64,000 bases of DNA from Sphaerolaimus hirsutus (lineage: Eukaryota > Nematoda > Chromadorea > Monhysterida > Sphaerolaimidae), in NCBI GenBank assembly GCA_964036195.1, contig OZ038458.1, positions 16,381,832-16,445,831 of the forward strand, read 5' to 3'. Position 1 is the stretch's first letter; each line of letters starts with the position of its first letter. The notes beneath the pieces were generated by a model. That model was not told where the DNA came from. It worked only from the letters and a program-made list of their open reading frames with translations, and made no database searches. Shown here piece after piece: positions 12,701-25,200 of the stretch. The translations under genes were made by a program, and so were the position numbers.

Positions 12701-13031
12701 TTGAAAAATTAAAGAAAAACCCTCTATACCAGAAATTAGGCCATAATCCTGATCCAGTGACCAGGAATCCAGGATCCTGCGACAATTCCCACCCCGAAAG
12801 TTCAAAAACCCATCCCGATTCCGAAAAGTCAATCTCATTTGAACCCCAGCGCACAGTGCACTTGAAGTGGTCGCAATGCAGTGCGTTGCACTTACACGCC
12901 TGCTTCTCCACTTGCGGCTGTTTGACGTCGCTGTGCGAGTGCGTGCGGCTTCTGCTGCGTCGGCGACCGGCGCCGCCGCCGCGCTTGCCGTTGTCCTCCG
13001 ACCAGAACGAGTGGTCCATGTTCGTTTGCAT
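9731..13031 (-). CDS. Two-EF-hand calcium-binding protein (paralogue A)
   Basis: Three minus-strand exons join in phase 1: 13031-12896, 12371-12177 and 9774-9731, giving 124 residues. A polar, Arg/Ser/Gly-rich N terminus of about 45 residues precedes YAAFQDVDKDKSGYITFDEF. The loops lie near residues 53-64 (DKDKSGYITFDE) and 100-111 (DENNDGKLSFSE); both have the canonical Asp, Gly-6 and Glu-12 pattern and should bind calcium. The last exon encodes EWKKLVKNVIAENM and a stop, matching the EWKNMVRK last exon of paralogue B. Donors are GTAAGT-like. The first intron (12372-12895) is mostly a single hAT-like element, and the second (about 2.4 kb) holds more. It is a calmodulin-superfamily protein of unidentified subfamily; the target is unknown. 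Exon joins rest on phase and on the paralogue comparison. Confidence 0.83.
9825..10952. mobile_element. hAT-like element, family TAGGGATGG, host of a nested copy
   Basis: The ends are GAGGGATGGCCAAGG and CGGCCATCCCTA. The core shares with other copies a GCGCGCAAGTGCGCAG tract, a CACTTGAAGTCAC segment and an ATGGCTCCACAGCCATTAT segment. No target duplication is evident. Element 9946-10384 is inserted in it. Confidence 0.6.
9946..10384. mobile_element. hAT-like element with G/C runs and a GGCGCC cluster
   Basis: The ends are CAGGGACGTACGCAG and CTGCGTACGCCCTTG, with an exact 8-bp duplication ACTAAGCA at 9938-9945 and 10385-10392. The ends carry long G and C runs (9972-9982, 10334-10370). The middle has self-complementary GGCGCCAGCGCC repeats (10051-10130), probably a remnant of the family also at 18335-18390 and 40361-40460. 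Confidence 0.88.
12400..12848. mobile_element. hAT-like element with TCCCGATCCCGAA repeats
   Basis: The ends are TAGGGTTCAAACTGG and CATTTGAACCCCA. Flanks GTGCGCAG and GCGCACAG match at 6 of 8 positions. Both ends consist of degenerate ATCCCGATCCCGAAAA repeats facing each other around an AT-rich core. It makes up about 85% of the first intron of EF-hand gene A. Related copies are at 16085-16282 (one end only) and 46263-46863. Confidence 0.75.
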
Positions 13032-14304
13032 CGCGGACCTACTGCTTAAGTGTTGTGGTCTTGATTTTGTTTAGTGGAGGTTTTGGTATGAGTGTATTAT
13101 TTATTTAATGGGCTATTTCAATGGCAGTGGTTAGAGTACTATGCTTGCGTCAGTTGGAAAGTAGTACTATTAGTTCAATAGTGTGCTGTACTAACTGCAC
13201 TAGTCCGCGTGCTCCAGTACCACAATACAATGTACCGTCTAGGGTCGACTCTCACTTTTTTCAAATATATTTCGAAAAACCGCTAGTTTTTAAAAAGCTG
13301 GCTTTTATAAAAAAGATAAAAGTGATAGCCTTCGCGCACGTTTTCAAATAAAACGCTAGCAAAAAACTTTGAGGAAGTATTTTTAAACGTTTAAGCCAGC
13401 AACTTCGTAAATACCTTTTCATTTCGAATTAAATGGAGTGAGTGCCTTTACTTAGCTAATAAACCTGAGTAGATGATGTGTGTATTGTACTTAACCAGTA
13501 TTATAACCAAATTTTTATAATTTGGTATCATTCTTCATTTTGCTCGATACTAATGTCTAACACTTTTTTAAACGGGTTTTTCAAACTGGGTTTATAAAAA
13601 GCGAAAGCTTCTATCCATCCCTAGGTGGCGCATTGTTTTCGTGTTTCCGACTTGTTGCTAAGGCTGGCCGCTGCCATTTCATCATGCACTCGCTGGCACC
13701 GATCAAACTATTTATTTATGTATGTTTATTCATAGCCAGAATATCAAGGACTTTATTGATACAATTCGACTAAAAAAATGAATTTGATTGATGAAAATGC
13801 AAATGTTACAAAAACAGATTTACACTGTAACCTCAAACTTCTAGAACACGTGTGAAATAAATATTTACTACAGCACATCCCATGACAAAAACTTGTTCTG
13901 CAGCTGAATGGCCGTGTTAATTCCATGTGTATTGTGGTTGTGTTAAAATCTACACCTGCTGTAGTGGCGAATAGTGTGTTTTTTGTTCGCTTTTTGCACG
14001 TTACTCACTTTCCACTTGAACGTGCTGAACGCATAATGTCACATTTGCATGCTCAGATGTGATTTACTTTGGTACATTAAATATATTATTGTGTCCATTC
14101 AATGAACCTCGGTTTGACTAAATATTTATGTACCGTATTTCCTCGAAATACCCCCATACTCGAAATAGCCCCCGCCCCTTCAAAAAAGCCACTATGGATT
14201 AATAAACCCCCTTCCAAATAGGTACCCTCCTCTGGAATGATGTACATCATGTATGCGATGTACATGATGTATTTATTGCTGCTAGTTTGCATCGCAGCTG
14301 CATA

Positions 14305-14734
14305 TACCGTATTACCTCGAAATACCCCCAGGGGGTTTATTATTTCGCCAGCAAAATTTGAGGGGGGGATAATTCGAGGGGGGGGTTTATTCGAGGGGGG
14401 GGTCTATTATTTCGCCAGAAATTTTCGGAAATTCCCCATACGCGGACGTAGAAAAATCGAACAATTACATTGATGTATATGTGTTTATACGCATATATAA
14501 CTGTATATACACAAAAACCCTTCCCTAACGTCACTTAATCATCAGTTTTAACGTGTGTTCTGCATTGTACAGATCACAAACTGCGGTATTTGTCATGTAC
14601 GTTCACGTTACACTCAATCTTAGGGGGGGTATTTCGAGGGGGGGGGTTTATTATTTCCTCAGCCGAAATTTAGGGGGGGTATTTCGAGGGGGGGGTTAAT
14701 TCAAGGGGGGGGGTTAATTCGAGGTAATACGGTA
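14305..14734. mobile_element. Palindromic TACCGTATT element
   Basis: It starts TACCGTATTACCTCGAAATA and ends with the inverse, TTCGAGGTAATACGGTA. Internal blocks repeat a GGGGGGTATTTCGAGGGGG theme. A partial copy begins at 14131. It is one of about fifteen copies in this window and is non-coding. Confidence 0.75.
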
Positions 14735-17199
14735 TTTACGTTGATATGTCGAAATATAAATATACTTGGACACATTTTTTACCGTTTTGGGTACTTCAAA
14801 GGTCTTTACTACGAATTTCACGAAAATTTTGAACCAAATAATACCCCCTCGGAATACCTCCCGTTTAAACCCCTCAAAATTTGCACTATGAAAAAATAAC
14901 CCCCGGGGGTATTTCGAGAAGATACGGTATTCATTTCTTTCGCAGCAGTTTCCGCAACGAGCGTCGCTTTCTCAACCTTGATCCAGTCATCGCTTTCTTC
15001 GCCATGTTTTGGCCTCATCCACAAATATTTCTGCCCAATACAGATAAATAAATAAATAAATATCTGCCAAATGTCCTAGAAAAATGTGCTTTTGCGTCAG
15101 CGCGCAACAATAAAAATTTCACATCCTTTTAAATTTAATATCTAGCCTTTGTTGGCAAACAAATTTTCTCTGTGGTTTTTACAATCTTTAGCACAAAAAT
15201 ACCATAAAAACAAACAGCAATTTCCTTCACAATGGTGAGTGAGTGAATGGATGTAACTTCGGAAAAAGACACATATTTATCCAAGTTGACTCGAAGTAGG
15301 ATTGTGAAGATTGCCCTTATTTTTGTGTATTTGTAACTTCTGCTCTGTTATTGTCGTTTCAGCGTTTGTTTGAACCTGCGTCACTGCGCCGGCAATTTTT
15401 CAATAATGTAAAATAACAACTGTGAAGAAGTCCGCACACAGCTATCTCAATGCGCATAAATACCTTACATAAACGAAAGTTTCCACAAGCGACGCTGGTC
15501 ACACTTCCACTCGGATGCTTTTTGGTGTAAAGTTTTAGTTTTACATGTATGCTGAGGGGTCTCCAATGTTGGAGGCAAAATCTCCAGCTATCTATCGATC
15601 CCAGACTCTTATCAGCATGTAAATATGTCCGAGCAAAAGTGATTACCACTATTACTAAAAGAATTCTATTTTAAGTTTAATTGGAACTGAATTTACCACA
15701 AATTTGCAGTTTGGCAAATGGAATGGTTGACATTATCGGTTCCAATGATTCGCTACCATATTTTTCGATATCATCTCTCGGTTCCATAGGTCTCGGGTCT
15801 GCTGAAATATTGTATATATTTTTATTTTATCTATTTTAGTCGGTTCCATACTACCTACCGTATCACCTCGCATTAACCCCCACTTGAATTGACCCCCTCA
15901 GAAATACCCCCCCCCCTAAAATTTTGCTGAGGAAATAATAACTCCCCCCTCGAAATACCCACACCCAAATTGAGGGTAAAGAGAATGTACACGACAAATA
16001 CCGCGGTTTGTGATCGTTATGATGCAGAACACGTGGAAAGATGGAGTTTCCATTCACATTTATTAGTGCAAAGATGGCATTTAGTTAAGTTGTCAAATTT
16101 TTTCGGCATCGGGATTGGGATTATATAATTTTTTCGGGATTGGGATTTGAAAATTTTTGGGACCGAGATCGTGATGCGTTTTTGGTATCGGGATCGTGAC
16201 CTGGATTGGGCTTTCGGGATCGGGATCGGGACCGCTACACCCCGAAAGTTTTTGGGATTCGGGATCCCGTTTGAACCCTAATACCATTTATTATTTTATT
16301 TTGTAAAATTCAGGGAAAAGAGGTGAGAGGTGTGTGGTGGTCTAGAAAATAAAAATGAGCATACATCCCCATGGGGACACAGAACCGAAGAATTGGACCT
16401 GAATTATTGCAACCATAGAGGCATTCTATGGTGTACTGTTGGACCGCAAAATATAGACTCGAATCATATGGCCCATTGGAACTGAATAAAATGTCAGCCA
16501 AACGGTATGGCAAATTTCGAAGTTTCAGTGCCCAGTAAACACACTATGGAAAATTACGAAAATTGCGTTACCTAAATGTTATGGTTTTGATGGTATGCTA
16601 AATTTTCCAATTTGTAGTGTAGCACAGTACTCTGCCACCCTACCACACTCCTAAGTCACCATGGAAATTATTTATTGACTACCTAGATATTTATCTGGAG
16701 CAAATTTTGCGTGATGTAACCTCAATTTTCAGTTAAATTCATAAAATTTTCTATTTACCTTTTTCCCATTATCAGTTTCAAAATTTCTGATGATCATACC
16801 ATATTACATATTCCATTTAACTAGGTATTTATATAGAGTGCCCTTAACTTCTATACCCTACCAAAAAATTCAGCTAAATAGAAAAGGCTGAGCCAAAAAA
16901 TATATCCCTCCAGATGAACGAGATTGACTATTTATCTGAACACCGCGGAGATCGAAATCCTTGCGACCTCTGTGTATATTTTATTTATTTGCATTAATAT
17001 TCTATTTTTGGTTAATGTCTAAATGTTTAGGTGAGCTGTATGGTTATTCACAGTGCCATCATATAGATAATACCCAGTTTGTAGAATTAATAGAAAGCGT
17101 GATGCTTGCGCATGGAAATTGCAGCACGGGTGATGCGGCGCGACGCATGCAGAAAAAGTTGAAGCATAAACCAAGCGACCCGTGTTGCAGCTAATGTCA

Positions 17200-17410
17200 T
17201 TGCCGTGCGAATATGCCCCCGGTCCATGTAACGTAAATGTACGTCCAGTAGCTAAGCAACGTTGCACGTAGGTACCTGCGCCGTTTTCTTCGCGCCGCAT
17301 CTTCACCTGTGCCGCGTTGACGTCGCGGCGCGGCCGCTTATGCATGCTTGAACGACCGCAGTCGCGCAGTTGCGCTGGTATAGCGGGCGCCAAGTTCAGA
17401 CCTTGTCAAG
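17200..17410. promoter_or_regulatory. CpG-rich patch, possible promoter
   Basis: This stretch is markedly richer in CG dinucleotides than its AT-rich surroundings and contains TGACGTCGCGGCGCGGCCGC around 17318-17337, which includes a CRE-like TGACGT core. No gene could be attached to it. It might serve an unseen 5' exon of the exchanger gene or a non-coding transcript. Confidence 0.25.
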
Positions 17411-19296
17411 TGACTGGGGTTGAGAAGTTGTAACTTGCGAGCTAGGTGTGGACAGATAATTTTAATGGCATGTCGTCACTTGAAATGGTACGAAATTGGA
17501 CCCAGTTTAACCGAACGTTGAGAATTTTTCGCGAGAATGATCATTTTAGGACAAAAGGACGCGCCACCCATCTTGCTTTTTCGATGCCGTCACACTGTAC
17601 TTTCAGCGACGAGGTAAATATTTATATCGTACATAAAAACTGTTTACCGGTCATTACTCACGGATGCTGGTATTGGCGTTCAGATATGTGTATGGTTAAA
17701 ATACGTGTTTATGCAGCCATAATTACGGCTTGCTCATTTTTCAAACGGCTTCAGTGCCGCCCGCACGCACGAACTCAGCGGCACTAGCAATTAGCCAGAC
17801 TTTCGATGTAATGAAAACTCCCCTGTCTGCTGGCTTTCGGTAACTGGTATTTTTCGAATGATGGATACGTATATGTACATAAAAAATATTTAAAAAATAC
17901 ATTGTATTTACAAAAAAATACCTAGGTATGTATAAATATTAAAAAATTCGACGCATAACGGCTCGCAATAGTTGCACATCCCCGGTTTTCAAGATCTTAA
18001 TATTCAACTTACTTTACATATGTGAAAAAAACAAATACAATACTTATGTAACGGAACAATAGCACTGTTTGTTGGCAACACTGCCGCATCCCATTGAAAT
18101 TTTATAGACTTTTAAACGTGAGAAAAATACGCCGCAGTGCCTGGTGGTGAACCATTTTTATTTGCATTATGGCTACCGTTCGAGGACGCCTCATTTGAAT
18201 TACGTGAACATGGTAAATCTCCACCCTTGTATTTTACTCACCGCCCGCTGTCTCACCTACACGTTCTCCCATCCTTTTCCGGATTTTTTGACTTCATGTG
18301 TCAATGGCCCTACACACACTAGTTGATAATAGAAAATGGCGTCATGGCGCTGGCGCCATTTAAGGGCGCCATTGGCGCTTTGCGCCCTTCTTTCTCGAAA
18401 TTTCTAAAGCTGTTCAGTATGCTTTCAGCACATTTGAGTTGAACAGAATGAGTAGTCCGTGAACTACTTCTGTTGACAGAGATGAAAATTTTTCGTGATT
18501 GTTCACTTAAATGTGTTCAAAACAGATAGGCAAATCAATTTTGAAACTTGCCTTGCGACTAAATTCAGGGAAAATTCAAAATGTTCCAGGTTAAAGACGA
18601 TTGGTTAAAAATGATCTGAAACCCAATCTGTGACTTGATGAGGGTCATGAAGTTTGACTGCACGGGAACATGGCACTTTCACTAAACTTTGTCACATTAC
18701 GGGGCATTTGACAGGGTATGTGATTCCTTTCACTAAACCAAGTTTGACAAAAATTTCAGTACATACGTGACGCATCCGCCATTGTTATCATCCGCCATTC
18801 ATTTTGACTTTTTCTTCATTCAATTCAATTCAATTCAGTTTTATTCCATTCAACTAGGTACACTCTGTCAGATCGGTTAAAAGTACTGTACTTTTCAAAG
18901 TAAACGTAAAGTACATTATTTTTACTCACCCGTGAGTACAGAAAACGTAAAGTAACAATTCTTTACTTTTACACTGCGTAAATGGTGAGTAAACGCAAAT
19001 ATCCGTATTTTTACCCAGGGTTAAACTGAGTATTTTTTCGATTTTGTGCCCAGGAAAACATAAAAGTGAGTAAAAGTAAAAGTGAGAGTAGTCACTTTTC
19101 CTACCCATCGCAATTTCGATCATTTATGCCGCCATATTCGTAGCCGTTTCAATTCATTTTAGTCGTTTATGTTTTTTTAAATGTAAATACGTTTCAACAA
19201 CTATTTACTTTGTCACCGCCTGAAGCTTTTTGCGCTGCTCAAACAGCAACGCCAAATTTTGTCACCGATGCAGAAGAATTCGGGAGGCGACGCGTC

Positions 19297-22200
19297 ATGT
19301 CGCCCAAACAGGCCGCGCTGCTTTGCTTGTTATTCGTAGTGACCACGACGGCGGCGAACACGAGCGGCAGCGACGCCGGTGAGCTGCCGCTGCAGCAGCA
19401 AAACGTTTTGCAGGTGCCAGTTCCGCAAATTGAGAAGTGAGAAGTAAAATGGCAAAAGCTAAGTAAAATGGCAAATGTGAAGTGAAATGGCAAGTAACTT
19501 GGCAAAAGTGAAGTGAAAAAGTAATTTCTCGTCACTTTTGCCATATACTTCCCAATTCACTTCGCATTTGCCATTTTACTTATCACTTCTCAATTTGCGG
19601 AACTGGCCCCAGGACAACCACGTGCCAACCAGTTCTTCCGAGTCCGTTGAAGCTCAGCCGGTGGAGGAAACTGGTGCACTTCGTTTCTGTGAATTGAGTT
19701 TGCATTCTTTTTAATTTTTTTATGTTTCTTTTGTCGCAGAGGTGGCAGAGTTGCCAAGCGCTTACCAGATTCTCAAATTGAAGTGGAGCGAAGTGAGCTT
19801 GCCCTTGGTGATTGCGGCATGGATACTCATCGCTTGCGTGGGAAAATTGGGTTAGTTGCCTGGAAAAACTCGTCGTTATAAGCATGCCTCAATTCACAAT
19901 TTCATTTCACAATGATCATTTCAGCGTTTCATGATTTTGTTTGAAAGTTTACCGAACATTCCAGTTTTCAATCTATGGCGGAAGCTGGCAGAGTCGTTCC
20001 CCGACAGTGCTTTATTGATTATTTTGGGTCTTCTCTTGGGACTTATTCTGTTTTATGTGTCCACAAAGGAGTCAATTCAGCTATCATCCAGAGTAAGTGA
20101 AAATTATTTTTGCATTAATATATGATCTGGTTATTAATGAAAAATAAAATAAAACACTTTGTCTTTACCACAACCCATCATTGTGTTCCCTCAATGTTGT
20201 TTTCTCTATTATACTCGCTTTGATAAGAATATTTTGCTCCCATTAAGAAAAACTGCAATATGTTTTGAAACCACATCGGAACTGAATCAAATACACAAAA
20301 TTTCAGCTGAAGGAAATCACTAAATATAACGAAATACTATGTTAGCAAATAATGTGGAACCAAATAATTTGAACCGAAACTAAAGTCAACAAAAAAATCA
20401 TGATAACATCATCTTTTTCCAGGTGTTCTTCCTGTACCTGCTTCCACCGATCGTTTTCGACGCTGGCTACTTCATGCCCAACCGGGCTTTCTTTGACAAC
20501 TTTGGCACAATACTCGTCTACGCCGTTATCGGTACTCTATGGAACACAGTAGCCATTGGTGAGTAACATTTGTCAATCTATTATACCATTGGGCATACAC
20601 ATACTACCTAGTTTGCACTGTGACTTGGTGAACACTGAAATGGCGACATGGCGACATCCTGTGTATACTTATTGTATGCTTTATTTATGTGTTTTAGTTT
20701 TCAAGTTTAAACTTTCATCAATTTAAATTCAAATTTGAATTGAATGAAATCATTCAACCGAGTTGATTCATTTGCATTTGAAATATTTTCAGTTTTCACC
20801 GATGTCACGGTGCAAACTGGTGTGCGTAGGTACATTGTTTTGAACACTGAATTTATTGGGTTGCGCGCAGGTCTGTCCCTGTGGGGGGCCCAGGCGTTGG
20901 GCCTGTTCACGTTGGACATCGCCCCATTAAACATTATGCTGTTTTCATCGCTCATCTCCGCCGTCGACCCGGTGGCTGTGCTGTGCGTGTTCGAAGAGGT
21001 GCATGTAAATGAGGTGCTGTATATAACTGTTTTTGGTGAGAGTCTCTTGAATGATGCCATTACTGTGGTCAGTTTTGGATGATTGTTTTTAAGGTTAGAG
21101 ACATTTACTGGGTTTTATCGGACTGTACGCAAGTATAAATCGACACTTTGCCATTTTTTCTTTTTTTGTGCGAAGTCGCTCAAATCTGATATTTATAAAT
21201 CCCAATTTACATTTCGCACAGGTACTATACCAAATATTTATCCAATTCAGCGAGATAAGCACAGTCGGATCTATCGCCATCACCGATGTCATTGGAGGAA
21301 TTCTATCATTTTTCATCGTCGGTATAGGTGGTGTTATTGTCGGTGTCTTATATGCTGCTTTGGTTAGCTTCATAACGAGGTTTGTTGAAGTAATTTTTAA
21401 TTGAGTTTATTGATTATGGTAATTAAATACTTTGCAACACTCAGATGGACGGGGCATGTAAAAATGCTCAACCCACTTTTCGTGTTCCTTGTGCCTTACT
21501 GTGCTTACCTGACGGCCGAGCTTCTCTCACTATCGGCTATAATGGCGTTAGTTTCCGATTTTAAGCCATTCATGCGCCGTGATAAGTGGCAATATTCAGG
21601 GAAGGTGACACATCTAGGTACTAGTTTTCAACGAAAAGGATTTAAATGTTAGCCTGAAAGTTTTAGACTTTGGCTGCGCTTTGCAGGGTCTGAAACTGAC
21701 CTCTAATGAGATATCTTGAATAATTCACCCTGATAGCTGAGTAGGTAAAGAAAAATTAATTCCCACGCTTAGGATCAATTTGTTGTGTCCAAATTGGACA
21801 AAAATGGCATGCTATTTTGTCAATAAAGCACAATTCATGCAATTAGTTGATAAAAGCATGCCTGAAAGTTTTGACGAAACAATAATCCCCCTAGAATAAT
21901 CCCATCGAATAGGTCCCCCTCAAAATTTCGAACGAAAAATAATTCGTAGGGAAATTTTTCGAGCAAATACGGTATAATGCATTCAAACTTCCCAATCATC
22001 AACACCATTGCTCAATGTGAAACGTGCACCAACTATCAAATGTCGTGTGTAAAACACCACCTCAAACCCGCAGCATCGTGTTCTGCGGCATCTGCATGAA
22101 GCAGTACGTCAAGGCGAACATCGGCAACAACGCGCGCATCGCCATTCGCTACATGGTCAAAGCGGCCAGCTGCTCGGCCGAGGCGATTATTTTCATGTTT

Positions 22201-25200
22201 CTGGGCTTGAGCTTCTTCACGTCGCTGAGGGACAGCTACTGGGACTTGTGGTTCATCGTGCTCACGCTGGTGTTCTGTTTGGTTTATAGAGCCATCGGTG
22301 AGGAGGTGGGGTTGTGGGAGATGTTAGGTTTTGAATTATGTCCCCTCACTTTCAACGATCTGGCGCTGGTTCCGCGTTGTGTCAAGGGTCAAAATGATTC
22401 ACGAAGTATAACATCTTTAGCAGTTTTTTGGCCACTTGCAGTTGCATTTTTAATAGCGATTTTTTCGATCTGACAAGTCGTGCTATGCCATGATTGGTTG
22501 TGTTCGATTTCTAACTGATATTCACGTCTCAAAAAAAAAATTAAATTTCCAGACACATAATGTGCCTACACACACTAGTTTTCACCGTGACTTCGTGTGA
22601 AAACTGAAATTTTTTAAAGTGCAAATTAATCAACACGGTTGAAGTACTTAATTAATTTTAAATTTGAATTGAAATTAATGAAAGTTAAACTTTGAAAATT
22701 TCAAAACACAAACACGTATAGCATACAATAAGAGTAGGTTGAATGTCGCCATGTGGCCATTTCAGTTTTCACACGTGTCACGGTGAAAACTAGTGTGTGT
22801 AGGGCCATTGAATCCCCATTCGTTTGTGCAAGTGTAGCAAATCATCACGTAAACCTCAAACAAGCTCCATTCGCACGCCCATAGGTGTCTTCGTGCAAAC
22901 GTACTTCCTGAACAAGACCCGCGTGCGTCACTTCGACCTGTTCGACCAGTTCATCATGGCCTATGGAGGGCTGCGCGGCGCCGTTGCATACGGCTTGGCT
23001 GTGGCTATAGGCCACGAAGTCTCCACTGATGTTGTGGATGAAGACACGCAGAAATTGTTTGTCATCACCTGTGAATGTGTCATATTCTTCACTGTATTCA
23101 TACAGGTGCGAGTGTACAGGGTGCGGGTTTTTTTGTGTTTTAATTTGGTAGTATTTTACATAATCGAGTGAAAACTGCTTTACAGGGTGCTACGATTAAA
23201 CCGTTGGTGAACCTACTAAATATTGAACGCCAAGACCACAGGGAAAAGTCATTAACAGAGAGCATTTTTGAAAGAGTGTGCGGCAACTGCATGGCCGGCG
23301 TTGAAGATATTTGTGGCTTGACTGGACATCACTGGTTGAGACATCGATTCGATTATTACAACACCAAATATTTGAAACCGATACTTCAACGACACCTGCA
23401 CTATGGTGAAGATATGAAAATTGTGCAGTCTTATCATAAATTTGTCGATGCAGACATTCGAATGAAGGCAGCTAGCGAAGCCAGCTCAAATGCGCGGCAC
23501 GTTTATATTTATATATTTTTAAATACCGTGTCTCCGGGAAATACCCGCCTCGAAATACCCCCCTCAAAATGGCCGCTTTGAATTTATACCCCCCCCTCGA
23601 AATACCAGCGTCGTTTAACCCCCCTCGTTTAACCTACAAAAGTCTCACTCTGCAAAAATAAACCCCCGGGGGGTGTTTGGAGGAAATACGGTTGATACAA
23701 ATTCAAACATGCAAATTTCCCGTCCAACATAACCACATTCCGCAATTACAGTTCACCAGAAAGCGGAATTACCAATGTTGCATATGAGGCAACCTGCGAA
23801 ATTGAAGACATTTCCGCGCCGTCTACTGCTCGCGAACACGTCCATTTCCACATGGCTGAACCTGAGGAGATAGATGAGAAGGCAGTGGAATTTGCTATGA
23901 GACGACCACTGAGTGTGAGTGATAGTTCTATCGATAACTGAGAGCGCTTTTAGTCGAAGATGACAAATGTGTCGACGACACGCGTGTCAAGAATAGTTGT
24001 GTCGACAAGAGTTGAACGCCAGTTTTGTATGAATTTTGATGACATGTGGACTGTGGAATTGGCCCGGCTTGAATATATTTGTACTGGCATAACAGTACGG
24101 CCCCATGGGGCAGTTCCAAGCCCTGTAAAGTGACAAGTAAAGTGTAAAGTAAAGTGTCAAATGTAAAGTCAAATGCAAAGTAAAGTGTCAATCAAAACAA
24201 AAAAGAAAAGATTTTATTACTGAACTTTGCATGACAATTGACAGTTTGCTTTGCATTTGACTTTACATTTGAGACTTTACTTTACTGGGACTGCCACCAG
24301 AAATGCTGCACTAAAGCCACACCGATATTTGACCATACCCAATTAGGTGCGCCGCATGTCGCGCTACTACCTCAACGACGAGGAGTCGCGGCACGATTTG
24401 GACGAGTTCCGTCTGCTGCGGCACCGCCGCAAGGGATCCAGCCAGAACTCGCAGCAGCACGCCATGAACGGGGCGGCGGCGGGGGCGCGGTGGAAGTGGA
24501 AGCGCCGGGCCACTGCCTACGACATCAACAGCACGCTGACGGCGCAGAACAAGAAGAAAGGTGGATCATTTCGTTGAGTGTATACTCGGCGGAAATCACA
24601 CTTTATATGGAAATCTACCATAACCTCAATATCTGAAAAATGAACAAAAAATTATACTATTTTTTCAACATAATGTTTCGTGTTTACTATGAAAAAAGTA
24701 ATTGCGAAATTTATCACAAGATTGTATTCATTAATTTATGGTAGGATTCTGCTCGTACTTTGCGGTGCGCCGACTATAATACCACTTTTCAACTGGTTTG
24801 CACATTTCGTGGCGTCGCAGCGACTCGGGGTGCCGATCCCAGCAGAAGTTTATCAGTGCATGATAGACCGCAGCAACCGCAACGTAACAGCAGTAGCGAG
24901 CAGCTGCAGCTGCAGCGACCGAACGAGCACGTTTCTGCCGCCCCCGTGGTGAAGGGCATCACTAAAAGTGCACATCGAGCCAGTGCGCAGAGTGGTTCGG
25001 GCACATCAAGAAATGTCCATCCGCTGAACAGAATCACGGAAGGTGTGCTCATTTCAACAGTTAGCGACAATCGCGCACTATCTGTCCCTGTGGCAACGTT
25101 CAGACAATCAGAGTTGTTAACATTAATGAACTTTTTCGCAGCATATACCTACCGTATACGTAAAATACTTTTTATACCCACCCCGAGTACAGAAAATGTA

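Larger units (their letters stand above)
13032..19296. other. Long gene-free spacer upstream of the Na+/H+ exchanger
   Basis: No exon was recognised. It contains AAAACG-type hAT remnants (about 13240-13625), palindromic TACCGTATT elements (14131-14734, and remnants to 14932 and at 15858-16000), one end of the CCCGAT-repeat element (16085-16282), a CpG-rich patch (17200-17410), a GGCGCC remnant (18335-18390), and a GAGTACAGAAAACGTA repeat of the kind seen at 25150, 30060, 44400 and 61750 (about 18880-19100). Confidence 0.6.

Noticed and set aside
17019..17393. 124-codon minus-strand frame in a CpG-rich patch
   Set aside because: CpG-rich sequence lacks stops by chance; no domain, no splice partners and no recognisable similarity.
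19925..19964. Upstream acceptor at 19922-19924 for exchanger exon 4
   Set aside because: It forces an in-frame stop or breaks phase; the acceptor at 19962-19964 gives [19 protein letters not shown] in phase, matching the family.
24789..25070. Minus-strand frame rich in Cys and Ser
   Set aside because: It is an antisense shadow of exchanger exon 14, whose plus-strand frame joins its neighbours in phase.
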